From the NCBI GenBank assembly GCA_041060555.1, contig JBEUDS010000001.1: a stretch of 64,000 nucleotides of DNA; one strand, 5' to 3'. The position numbers were made by a program, and so were the translations under genes. Every line of letters begins with the position of its first letter. Positions within the stretch are counted from its first letter, which is position 1. Shown here piece by piece: positions 35,680 to 43,639 of this stretch. The stretch comes from CAUJIW01 sp963205175 (lineage in GTDB: Bacteria; Pseudomonadota; Alphaproteobacteria; Sphingomonadales; Sphingomonadaceae). The notes beneath the pieces were generated by a model, which searched no databases, was not told the origin of the DNA, and saw only the letters and a list, made by a program, of their open reading frames with translations.

Positions 35680-37052
35680 GCCGTCTTGCCGGCATCGACC
35701 CCGCCCGCCTGGCGGCGGTGCTGGCGGACGAGCGGGACCGCTTTCTGCAGGATCATCCGAAAGCCGCCAGTCTGGCGACACAGTCGGCCGAGCACTGGCT
35801 GGGCGGCGTGCCGATGCACTGGATGAATGACTGGGCCTCGCCGGTGCCGCTCTATGCCCGCGATGCGGCAGGCGCGGTGATCCACGATGTCGACGGGCAC
35901 CGCTACGACGACTTCTGCCTGGGCGATACGCCGTCGATGTACGGTCATGCCGTGCCGGCGATCACCGAGGCGCTGTCCGCCCAGCTGGCGCGCGGCAGCA
36001 GCTTCATGCTGCCCACCGAGGACGTGCCGGCGGTCGGTCGGCTGCTGGCGGCGCGCTTCGGCCTGCCGGTGTGGCAGATGGCGACCACCGCCAGCGATGC
36101 CAACCGGGCGGCGATCCGCTGGGCCCGGGCGCTGACCGGCCGCAGCCAGATTCTGGTGTTCGACGGCTGCTATCATGGCGCCGTCGATGACGCCTACGTG
36201 GTGCAGGGGCCGCAGGGCGCCCGGATGAAGCCGGGGCTGGTCGGCCAGGTCCATGACATGACGGCCACGACTCGGGTGGTCGCCTTTAACGACATCGCGG
36301 CGCTGGAGGCGGCTCTCGCCGATGGCGCGGTGGCCGCCGTGCTGGCCGAGCCGGCGATGACCAATTGCGGCATGATCCTGCCCGATGACGGCTTCCATGA
36401 CGCGTTGCGTACCCTGACCCGGCGGTACGGCACCCTGCTCATCCTCGACGAGACCCACACCATTTCCACCGGCCCCGGCGGCTATACGGGCGCCTTCGGG
36501 CTGGCGCCCGACATGCTGACACTGGGCAAGCCGATCGCCGGCGGCATTCCCGCCGCAGTCTGGGGCATGACGGCGGACATCGCAGACCGCATCCGGGACT
36601 ACCAGCGCACTGCCGAGACGGGCAGTTCGGGCATCGGCACCACCCTGTCCGGCAACGCGCTGGCGGTGGCCGGGATGCGCGCCATGCTGGAACAGGTGAT
36701 GACGCCGGCGGCCTATGCCCATATGCGGGCGATGACCGTGCGGCTGGTCGACGCGCTGGAGGCGGTGATCACCCGCCACGGCCTGCCGTGGTCGACGGTC
36801 AATGTCGGCGCGCGGGTCGAGCTGGTGCTGGCCCGCCCGGCGCCGCGCGATGCCGCGGCCATGCGGGCAAGCCTGCACGGGCCGCTGCTCGACGTACTGC
36901 ACCTGGGTTTGATCAATCGCGGCGTGCTCATCGCGCCGTTTCATATGATGATGCTGCTGTCGCCGGCGACTCTGCCGGCGCAGGTGGACCGGCTGGCGGC
37001 GGCCGTCGATGATATCGCCGCGCTCCTTCTTGCGAGTAACGACCATGACTGA
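35676..37052 (+). CDS. Class III aminotransferase, glutamate-1-semialdehyde-aminotransferase-like
   Basis: PLP-dependent aminotransferase of 458 aa from GTG 35676 (GTGA overlap with puuB). The PLP lysine is K285 in LTLGKPIAGGIPAAVW, the ring-stacking partner region LILDETHT (D258) and the substrate entry TTASDANRAAIRWA are clear. The layout resembles HemL, but HemL is not expected in an organism that uses HemA-type ALA synthase and the gene lies between puuB and a glutamine-synthetase-like gene. A role in removing the second amino group of a diamine, or converting a gamma-glutamylated amine, is inferred. It overlaps the next gene by 8 bp. Confidence 0.85.
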   Translation: MSRLAGIDPARLAAVLADERDRFLQDHPKAASLATQSAEHWLGGVPMHWMNDWASPVPLYARDAAGAVIHDVDGHRYDDFCLGDTPSMYGHAVPAITEALSAQLARGSSFMLPTEDVPAVGRLLAARFGLPVWQMATTASDANRAAIRWARALTGRSQILVFDGCYHGAVDDAYVVQGPQGARMKPGLVGQVHDMTATTRVVAFNDIAALEAALADGAVAAVLAEPAMTNCGMILPDDGFHDALRTLTRRYGTLLILDETHTISTGPGGYTGAFGLAPDMLTLGKPIAGGIPAAVWGMTADIADRIRDYQRTAETGSSGIGTTLSGNALAVAGMRAMLEQVMTPAAYAHMRAMTVRLVDALEAVITRHGLPWSTVNVGARVELVLARPAPRDAAAMRASLHGPLLDVLHLGLINRGVLIAPFHMMMLLSPATLPAQVDRLAAAVDDIAALLLASNDHD

Positions 37053-38433
37053 CACTGCCCTGATCGCCGACCCGGCCGAGTGCGAACGCTTCCTCGCCGA
37101 CAACCCGCACATCCAGTTCATCGAGGTGTTCTTCACCAACATGTGCGGCGTGCCGCGGGGCAAGCGGCTGCGCCGTCACGAGATTCAGGCGGTCTATGAT
37201 TATGGCCGCTTCCTGCCCGGCTCGATCTGCGTCGTCGACACCACCGGCCAGGACTGCGAGGAAACCGGCCTGGTGTGGGAGGATGGCGATGCCGACCGCC
37301 TGGCGAGGCCGGTACCCGGCACGCTGGTGCCGGCGCCCTGGCTGGGGGCCGATGTCGCTCAGGTCATGCTGTCGCTTTACGAGCTGGATGGCCGGCCCAA
37401 TGACCTCGACCCGCGCCATGTGCTGCGTCGGGTGCTGGACCGCTTCGCCGCCGACGGGCTGACGCCGGTGGTGGCCTGCGAGCTGGAATATTATCTGGTC
37501 GACGCCGAGCGCACCGCCGACGGCGGCATCCAGCTGCCGCGCTCGCCGGTCAGTGGCGCCCGGCCGCACGGCCATCAGGTCTATGGCCTGCGCGAGCTGG
37601 AAGATGCCGCGGCCTTCCTGCGTGACCTTTACGCGGCCGCCGATGCCCAGGGCCTTCCGCTGGAAGGCGCGATTTCCGAATATGCGCCGGGCCAGCTGGA
37701 GCTGACGCTCAAGCACAAGCCGGACGCGCTGAGGGCCGCCGATGACGGCGTGATGTACAAGCGGGCCGCCAAGGGCGTCGCCAACCGCCATGGCTGTGAA
37801 GCCACCTTCATGGCCAAGCCGTTCGCCGACCACGCCGGCAGCGGTTTTCACATCCACGTCAGCGTCAACGACGCGCAGGGGCGCAACGTCATGGCCAGCG
37901 AGGACCCGGAAGGCTCGCCGGCGCTCAAGCAGGCGATCGCCGGCATGAAGGCGATGCTGGGCGAGGGGATGGCGATCTTCGCCCCCAACGCCAACAGTTT
38001 CCGGCGGTTCAAGGCCAATTCCTACGCGCCGGTGGCGCCGACCTGGGGGGTGAACAACCGCACCGTCTCGCTGCGGGTGCCGGCCGGCCCGCCCAGCACC
38101 CGCCACATCGAACATCGAGTCGCGGGTGCCGACGCCAACCCCTATCTGGCGCTTGCCTGCGTGCTGGCGGCGGTTCACCATGGCATCAGCAACCGTCTCG
38201 ATCCCGGTCCGGCGGTGGTTGGCAATGGCTACGCCGTCGCCGAGACGTCGGGTGAGCGGCTGCCCAACAACTGGTTCGCGGCAGTTGACCTGTTCGAGCA
38301 ATCGGCGCTGATGAAGGAGTATCTCGGCGAACGCTTCGTTCACATGTACAGTTGCGTCAAGCGCACTGAACAGGCCCGATTCTTCGAGGTGGTGACCGCG
38401 CTGGACTACGACTGGTATCTGCGCAACGCCTGA
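37045..38433 (+). CDS. Second glutamine synthetase family protein
   Basis: A 462-aa ATP-dependent gamma-glutamyl ligase distinct from the one at 33008. It has an N-terminal FIEVFFTNMCGVPRGKR segment, the catalytic ELEYYL, the ATP/metal region MAKPFADHAGSGFHIHVS and the closing HRVAGADANPYLALA. Coupling of its start inside the upstream gene indicates co-expression. Two such ligases in one operon suggest different amine acceptors, for example putrescine versus spermidine or an aromatic amine; this is an inference. No adenylylation site is seen. Confidence 0.85.
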   Translation: MTDTALIADPAECERFLADNPHIQFIEVFFTNMCGVPRGKRLRRHEIQAVYDYGRFLPGSICVVDTTGQDCEETGLVWEDGDADRLARPVPGTLVPAPWLGADVAQVMLSLYELDGRPNDLDPRHVLRRVLDRFAADGLTPVVACELEYYLVDAERTADGGIQLPRSPVSGARPHGHQVYGLRELEDAAAFLRDLYAAADAQGLPLEGAISEYAPGQLELTLKHKPDALRAADDGVMYKRAAKGVANRHGCEATFMAKPFADHAGSGFHIHVSVNDAQGRNVMASEDPEGSPALKQAIAGMKAMLGEGMAIFAPNANSFRRFKANSYAPVAPTWGVNNRTVSLRVPAGPPSTRHIEHRVAGADANPYLALACVLAAVHHGISNRLDPGPAVVGNGYAVAETSGERLPNNWFAAVDLFEQSALMKEYLGERFVHMYSCVKRTEQARFFEVVTALDYDWYLRNA

Positions 38434-38461
38434 GGGCGTTGACGAGGGCGGCACAACGCCC
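38424..38461 (+). other. Three-arm competing hairpin region after the second ligase gene
   Basis: CAACGCC (38424-38430, in the last codons), GGGCGTTG (38434-38441) and CAACGCCC (38454-38461) allow the middle arm to pair with either side. The stop codon TGA is in the first loop. It could act as a terminator whose formation depends on the terminating ribosome. No T tract follows. Confidence 0.45.
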
Positions 38462-38496
38462 CTGCGTCATTGGTCGAAACTGGGGAGGATTGGCAC

Positions 38497-38522
38497 GCAT
38501 TTCCTCAAATGCCCGGTTGACA
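38497..38522 (+). promoter_or_regulatory. Operator-like palindrome and -35 ahead of the polyamine transporter genes
   Basis: GCATTTCCTCAAATGC (38497-38512) is a perfect 6-bp inverted repeat with a 4-bp spacer, followed five bases later by a consensus -35, TTGACA (38517-38522). The -10 is uncertain (CAGACT at 38542 has 19-bp spacing). This suggests that the transporter genes have their own regulated promoter. Confidence 0.4.
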
Positions 38523-38593
38523 ACAGGGCGGGGAAGTCGGGCAGACTGTCGGCTAGGGCAAGCCGGTATCCGGCCAGAGAAAAGGGGTTACGC

Positions 38594-39712
38594 ATGACCA
38601 GCTGGGATTTCTTCCGGAGCATGAATCGCCGTTCGCTGCTGTCGTCGATGGGCGTCGCGGCGGTCGGCCTGACCTTCACCGGCGCGCTTTCCGGTTGCGG
38701 CAAGAAGGAGGAGGGCGCCCCCGGCGCCGGTACCGGCGAGGAGGCGAAGCTCAACTTCTACAACTGGGACACCTATATCGGCGAGACGACGCTGGAGGAC
38801 TTCAAGGCCGGCAGCGGCATCGACGTCAACATGAGCCTGTTCGCCACCAATGACGAACTGTTCGCCAAGCTGAAGGCCGGTAACCCTGGCTTCGACGTCA
38901 TCGTGCCGTCCAACGAATTCGTCACCCGCATGGCCGAAGCGGACATGCTGATGGCGCTTGACCATGCGCAGATTCCCAACATCAAGAACGTCGATCCGGC
39001 GTTCATGGACCCGGATTTCGACAAGGGGCGCAAGTTCAGCATGCCCTACACCTGGCTGGTGCTGGGCATCGGCTACCGCAAGTCGGCGATGAAGGGCGGG
39101 GTGCCCGACAGCTGGAAGTGGCTGTTCGACTCCGACGCCTACAAGGGCAAGATCGCGCTCCTGTCGGAGTCGGCCGACCTGTTCCGGCTCGGCTTCAAGT
39201 ATCTCGGCCATTCCCTCAATGGCGCGACGCCGGAGCTGATGAAGCAGGTGGAGGCCATGCTCATCAAGCAGAAGCCGTTTGTGAAGGCGTTCCACGAGGA
39301 TAACGGCCAGGACATGCTGCTGTCCAAGGAAGTCGATATCGTGCTCGAATACAACGGCGACATCGCCCAGATCAAAACCGAGGACGACGATGTCGACTTC
39401 GTGGTGCCCAAGGAAGGCAGCCTGCTGAACTCCGACTGCCTGTGCATTCCCAAGGGAGCGCCGCATCCCAAGAACGCACACGCCTTCATCAACTATCTGC
39501 TGGATGCCGAAGCCGGCAAGAAGATCACCGAAACCATCTTGTACCCGACCCCCAATGCCGCCGCCAAGGCGCTGATGGGCGACGACTACAAGAACAACCC
39601 GATCATCTTCCCGCCTGAAGAGGTGATGGCCAAGTGCGAATACGGCATTTTCGAGGGCGCGGAAAAGGCGCAGGCCTATGAGGAGGCGATGACCCGCGTC
39701 CGCGCGGCGTGA
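38594..39712 (+). CDS. potF: Polyamine ABC transporter substrate-binding lipoprotein
   Basis: Periplasmic spermidine/putrescine-binding protein (PotD/PotF family), 372 aa. The signal region MNRRSLLSSMGVAAVGLTF ends in a lipobox-like ALSGC, so the mature protein is probably lipid-anchored rather than freely soluble. The mature part starts LNFYNWDTYIGETTLEDF, the family hallmark, and has FDVIVPSNEFV, MPYTWLVLGIGYRKS and EYNGDIAQ typical of polyamine binding. The ATG at 38594 follows AAGGGG. It heads the potF-H-I-G run, 160 bp after the second ligase, with a likely own promoter. Confidence 0.94.
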   Translation: MTSWDFFRSMNRRSLLSSMGVAAVGLTFTGALSGCGKKEEGAPGAGTGEEAKLNFYNWDTYIGETTLEDFKAGSGIDVNMSLFATNDELFAKLKAGNPGFDVIVPSNEFVTRMAEADMLMALDHAQIPNIKNVDPAFMDPDFDKGRKFSMPYTWLVLGIGYRKSAMKGGVPDSWKWLFDSDAYKGKIALLSESADLFRLGFKYLGHSLNGATPELMKQVEAMLIKQKPFVKAFHEDNGQDMLLSKEVDIVLEYNGDIAQIKTEDDDVDFVVPKEGSLLNSDCLCIPKGAPHPKNAHAFINYLLDAEAGKKITETILYPTPNAAAKALMGDDYKNNPIIFPPEEVMAKCEYGIFEGAEKAQAYEEAMTRVRAA

Positions 39713-39749
39713 AATAGCGGCGGTCAGGACCAGGGCGAGGGGCAGGGCC

Positions 39750-40643
39750 ATGGAACAGAGCTGGAACCGGGCAAAGCAGGCTTTCGCGGCAATCGCGATC
39801 CCGCCGATGGCCTGGTTGGTGCTGTTCTTCCTTGCTCCCCTCGCACTGGTCTGGCTGTTCAGCTTCGGCCAGAACGACGGGCTGAAGGACATCGCCATCA
39901 CCGGCACCTTCGCCAATTACGCCCGCGCGCTGGAGCCGCTGTACCTGCAGATTTTCGGCAAGTCGCTGTGGGTGGCGGCGCTCACCACGCTGTTCTGCCT
40001 GGTGCTGGGGTTCCCGGTGGCGCTGGCCATCACCTTCGCGCCGGAGAAATGGCGCGGCTGGCTGCTGCTGCTGATCATGCTGCCGTTCTGGACCAACCTG
40101 CTGGTGCGCACCTACGCCCTGATCGCGGTGTTGCGGACCAATGGCTATGTCAACGCCACCGTCGAGTGGTTCTGGCAGCTCGGCGGGCTCGATCAGCTCC
40201 TTGGCCCCTATCAGCCGATGGAGCTGCTCTACAATAATTTCGCCGTCATTTTCGGGCTGATCTATGTCCACCTGCCGTTCATGGTACTGCCGCTCTATGC
40301 CGCGCTCGACCGGCTGGACCGCTCGCTGATCGAGGCCAGTCTCGATCTTGGCGCCGGTCATCTCCAAACCATCCTCAAGGTGGTGGTGCCGCTGGCGATG
40401 CCGGGCATTGTCTCGGGCATCATCATCACCTTCATTCCGGCGCTTGGCGCCTATCTGACGCCCGACCTGCTGGGCGGGCCGGACAGCCAGATGATCGCCA
40501 ACGTCATCGAACGCCAGTTCAAGCGCGCGAACGACTGGCCGTTCGGCGCCGCGCTGTCGTTTCTGCTGATGTATCTTACCTTCATCGCCATCGCCATTCA
40601 GGCGGTTGTCGCCCGGCACCGACGGGAGAATGCACGCTCATGA
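39750..40643 (+). CDS. potH: Polyamine ABC transporter permease (PotB/PotH type)
   Basis: Inner-membrane permease subunit, 297 aa, with six predicted helices. The EAA loop that contacts the ATPase is EASLDLGAGHLQTILKVVVP at about residues 194-213. The N-terminal helix (MAWLVLFFLAPLALVWLFSFG) and the WTNLLVRTYALI segment are typical of PotB/PotH. The stop overlaps the next permease as ATGA. It works with PotI as a heterodimer. Confidence 0.94.
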   Translation: MEQSWNRAKQAFAAIAIPPMAWLVLFFLAPLALVWLFSFGQNDGLKDIAITGTFANYARALEPLYLQIFGKSLWVAALTTLFCLVLGFPVALAITFAPEKWRGWLLLLIMLPFWTNLLVRTYALIAVLRTNGYVNATVEWFWQLGGLDQLLGPYQPMELLYNNFAVIFGLIYVHLPFMVLPLYAALDRLDRSLIEASLDLGAGHLQTILKVVVPLAMPGIVSGIIITFIPALGAYLTPDLLGGPDSQMIANVIERQFKRANDWPFGAALSFLLMYLTFIAIAIQAVVARHRRENARS

Positions 40644-41527
40644 GCACGGCCGTTTCCGCCAAGCCCGCCAGGACACCGCCCGCGCCGCTGGAGTATCTGC
40701 GTCGCTGGCCGCTGCGCCTGTGGCTGCTGACGGTGTTCGTGTTTCTCTATGCGCCGCTGATCACGCTGATGGTGTTCAGCTTCAACGACAGCCGGCGCAA
40801 CATCGTCTGGCAGGGATTCACCTTTAAATATTACGAAAAGGCACTGAACAACGACACGCTGCTCATCGCTTTCGCCAATTCCCTGACCATTGCCTTCATC
40901 GCGACACTGGTCAGCGTCGTCCTCGGCGCGCTGGCGGCGGTGATGCTGTGGCGCTTCCGGTTTCCGGGCAAGACGGCGGTGGAAGGCGCCATGGCGTTGC
41001 CGATCGTGGTGCCGGAAATCTGCATGGGCGTGGCGCTGCTGGCTTTCTTCGCCTGGTTCGGCAACAGCGTGTTCGGCACCCTCAACTGGTCGGGCGGCTG
41101 GATCTGGCCTTTCAACCTGACCCCGATCATCATTGCCCACGTCAGCTTCTGCTTCCCGTTCGTGGCGACGGTGGTGCGGGCGCGGCTGGCGTCGTTCAAC
41201 CGCGAACTGGAGGAGGCAGCCAAGGATCTGGGCGCCGGCGAATGGCAGACCTTCCGCGACGTGCTGCTGCCGCACATGAAGCCGGGCCTGGTGTCCGGCG
41301 CGCTGCTGGCGTTCACGCTCAGCCTCGACGATTTCGTCATCACCTTCTTCACGTCCGGCCCCGACACCATCACCTTCCCGGTGAAGGTCTATTCGATGGT
41401 GCGCTTCTCGGTGACGCCCGAGGTCAATGCCGCCTCGACGCTGCTGATCGTGCTCACCATCCTGCTCACCTTCCTGGCCCTGCGTCTGCAAAGCCGCATG
41501 GGCGCCAAAACCATGGACCTCGCATGA
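40640..41527 (+). CDS. potI: Polyamine ABC transporter permease (PotC/PotI type)
   Basis: Second permease subunit, 295 aa, six predicted membrane helices. The EAA loop is EAAKDLGAGEWQTFRDVLLP near residue 194. PotC/PotI markers include FLYAPLITLMVFSFN, IVVPEICMGVALLAFF and FTLSLDDFVITFFTSGP. Four-base overlaps with both potH and the ATPase gene indicate tight translational coupling and equal production of the membrane components. Confidence 0.94.
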   Translation: MSTAVSAKPARTPPAPLEYLRRWPLRLWLLTVFVFLYAPLITLMVFSFNDSRRNIVWQGFTFKYYEKALNNDTLLIAFANSLTIAFIATLVSVVLGALAAVMLWRFRFPGKTAVEGAMALPIVVPEICMGVALLAFFAWFGNSVFGTLNWSGGWIWPFNLTPIIIAHVSFCFPFVATVVRARLASFNRELEEAAKDLGAGEWQTFRDVLLPHMKPGLVSGALLAFTLSLDDFVITFFTSGPDTITFPVKVYSMVRFSVTPEVNAASTLLIVLTILLTFLALRLQSRMGAKTMDLA

Positions 41528-42666
41528 CCGAGACCACGCCCGCGACCGAGCCTCGCACCATCATCAGCTTCCGCAACGTCTCCAAGCGGTTTGGCCGGGT
41601 GACCGCGGTCGATGACGTCAACCTGGACATCCGGGAGGGTGAGTTCTTCGCGCTGCTGGGGCCGTCGGGCTGCGGCAAGACCACCTTGCTGCGGATGCTG
41701 GCGGGCTTCGAGGTGCCGACCGAAGGGCAGATCCTGATCGATGGCCACGATATGAGCCATGTGCCGCCCAACAAGCGGCCGATTAACATGGTGTTCCAGT
41801 CCTATGCCGTGTTTCCGCACATGACGGTCGCCGACAATGTGGGGTACGGCCTCAGGATCGACGGCGTACCCGCCGCCGAACGACGCGCCCGCGTCGAGGA
41901 GGCGCTGGCACTGGTCAAGCTGGAGGGCTTTGGCGAGCGGATGCCGGACCAGCTCTCCGGCGGCCAGCGGCAGCGGGTGGCGCTGGCCCGCGCGCTGGTC
42001 AAACGGCCGAAGGTGCTGCTGCTTGACGAGCCCTTGTCGGCGCTGGACGCCAAACTGCGCGAGGCGATGCGTTTCGAGCTGGCGCAATTGCAGGAGAAGG
42101 TGGGCATCACCTTCATCATGGTCACCCACGACCAGGACGAGGCGCTGGCGATGGCTTGCCGCTGCGCGGTGATGAACCGGGGCATGTTGCAGCAGGTGGC
42201 GACGCCGTCGGACCTTTACGAGTTCCCCAACTCCCGCTTCGTCGCCGGCTTCATCGGCTCGGTGAACATGTTCGAGGGGCGGCTGAGTGTCGACGAACCA
42301 GGCCACGCGGTGGTGACGGTGCCGGAGGTCAATTGCCCGATCTACCTCGATCACGGTGTCACCGGCGCGCTCGATTCCCAGGTGTGGGTAGCGATCCGGC
42401 CGGAAAAGATCGAGCTGGCCAAGCGCAACGGCGGACCAATGCCGAAGATGGAAGACGCGCCGGAAGGCGCCAACGTGACGCCAGGTGTGATCACCCATAT
42501 CTCCTATCTCGGCAGTGAATCCGTCTATGAAGTGCGGCTGGAGAGTGGTCGCACGGTGCGTGTGATCCGGCCCAACCTCACCCGCTGGGACCAGGAGGAC
42601 TTCGGCTGGGACGAGCCGGTGTGGCTGGCGTGGCATGCCTGCTCGCCGGCCGTACTGCTGTCCTGA
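41524..42666 (+). CDS. potG: Polyamine ABC transporter ATP-binding protein (PotA/PotG type)
   Basis: Energises polyamine import; 380 aa from ATG 41524, which overlaps the permease stop. Walker A GPSGCGKT is at residues 46-53, the ABC signature LSGGQ at 144-148, Walker B LLLDEP at 165-170, and the H-loop in VTHDQDEA. The C-terminal TOBE regulatory domain begins near IRPEKIELA and carries VITHISYLGSE. A long in-frame upstream extension over the permease gene is not real. It is followed 58 bp later by the PuuD-like hydrolase. Confidence 0.95.
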   Translation: MTETTPATEPRTIISFRNVSKRFGRVTAVDDVNLDIREGEFFALLGPSGCGKTTLLRMLAGFEVPTEGQILIDGHDMSHVPPNKRPINMVFQSYAVFPHMTVADNVGYGLRIDGVPAAERRARVEEALALVKLEGFGERMPDQLSGGQRQRVALARALVKRPKVLLLDEPLSALDAKLREAMRFELAQLQEKVGITFIMVTHDQDEALAMACRCAVMNRGMLQQVATPSDLYEFPNSRFVAGFIGSVNMFEGRLSVDEPGHAVVTVPEVNCPIYLDHGVTGALDSQVWVAIRPEKIELAKRNGGPMPKMEDAPEGANVTPGVITHISYLGSESVYEVRLESGRTVRVIRPNLTRWDQEDFGWDEPVWLAWHACSPAVLLS

Positions 42667-42724
42667 TCGCCGGCAAGTCGATCGTCTATGGCCTGAACAC
42701 CGAGCACTGACTATCATCCCGCCC

Positions 42725-43477
42725 ATGACCGCCCGTCCTGTCCTTGGCATCATCTGCTGCACCCGCGACGTCGGCGGCGTGCCCGCCCAGACCGTGCTCG
42801 ATCGCTATGTGCGGGCGGCCCTTCGTTTCTCCGACGCCGCCGGTCTGCTGGTGCCTGCTTTGCCGGAGCTGATGCGCGCCGACGAGGTGGCGCCCCGGCT
42901 CGATGGCCTGCTGCTCACAGGCAGTCCCTCCAACGTTAGTCCCGCCCACTATGACCCGATGATCGAGGACGCCGACGGGCCGTTCGATCCCGGCCGCGAT
43001 CGCATGGTGTTTGATCTGGTCGAGGCGATGACCCGGGCCGGCAAGCCGGTGTTCGGCATCTGTCGCGGTTTTCAGGAACTCAATGTCGCGTTCGGCGGCA
43101 CCTTGCGGCGCGATATGTCGGCCCATCCCGACCTGCTGGCCCACCACGCGCCGGCGGATGTCGGCTATGACGCCATGTTCGCCCATGGTCACGACGTGAC
43201 GTTGCGGGAGGGCGGGGCGCTCGCCCAAGCTCTGGGGCGAACTCAGGCAACGGTCAACAGCGTGCATTTCCAGGGTGTCGACCGGCTGGGTGATGGCCTG
43301 ACCGTCGAGGCGCGGGCGCCCGACGGCGTGGTCGAGGCATTTTCCGGTACCCGGCACGGCGCCCCGGTGCTGGCGGTGCAGTGGCACCCGGAGTGGGATA
43401 CCGATCAACACCCCGACTCCCAGGCCTTCTTTGGTCTGATGGGCAGGGTGTTGCGCGGCGGCCCGCTTGGCGTATGA
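42725..43477 (+). CDS. puuD: Gamma-glutamyl-gamma-aminobutyrate hydrolase family protein
   Basis: Class I glutamine-amidotransferase-like hydrolase that would release GABA and glutamate from gamma-glutamyl-GABA at the end of the Puu pathway. It is 250 aa from ATG 42725. The catalytic triad is visible: Cys113 in FGICRGFQELN, His221 and Glu223 in QWHPEW. The GSPSNVSPAHY segment lines the substrate site in PuuD. A stand-alone GATase of this size next to puuA/puuB homologues supports the specific call. A hairpin follows 42 bp after the stop. Confidence 0.88.
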   Translation: MTARPVLGIICCTRDVGGVPAQTVLDRYVRAALRFSDAAGLLVPALPELMRADEVAPRLDGLLLTGSPSNVSPAHYDPMIEDADGPFDPGRDRMVFDLVEAMTRAGKPVFGICRGFQELNVAFGGTLRRDMSAHPDLLAHHAPADVGYDAMFAHGHDVTLREGGALAQALGRTQATVNSVHFQGVDRLGDGLTVEARAPDGVVEAFSGTRHGAPVLAVQWHPEWDTDQHPDSQAFFGLMGRVLRGGPLGV

Positions 43478-43519
43478 TGCGGCCATGATCTGGCGCATGA
43501 AGCCCTTTTCACGATGAGC

Positions 43520-43541
43520 GCCCGGCTCGGCTGAGCCGGGC
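43520..43541 (+). terminator. Hairpin after puuD
   Basis: GCCCGGCT, a 6-nt loop and AGCCGGGC form an 8-bp stem between puuD and the next aminotransferase. No T tract follows, so termination would be partial. Confidence 0.4.
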
Positions 43542-43639
43542 TCCGCGGTGCGTTCTGGCCTGTTCGCGCCGCGCTCCCATGCCGCCTCAATGCCCTTTCG
43601 CGTCCTGCGGGGCGCTCCGTATCCGTCAGGAGTCTTTTC

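Noticed and set aside
35676..37052. hemL (glutamate-1-semialdehyde aminotransferase) assignment
   Set aside because: Fold is similar, but the genome uses HemA for ALA and the gene is coupled to amine-catabolism genes.
33008..38433. Housekeeping glutamine synthetase (glnA) for either ligase
   Set aside because: Both are shorter than type I GlnA, lack the adenylylation motif and sit with PuuB-like and Pot genes.
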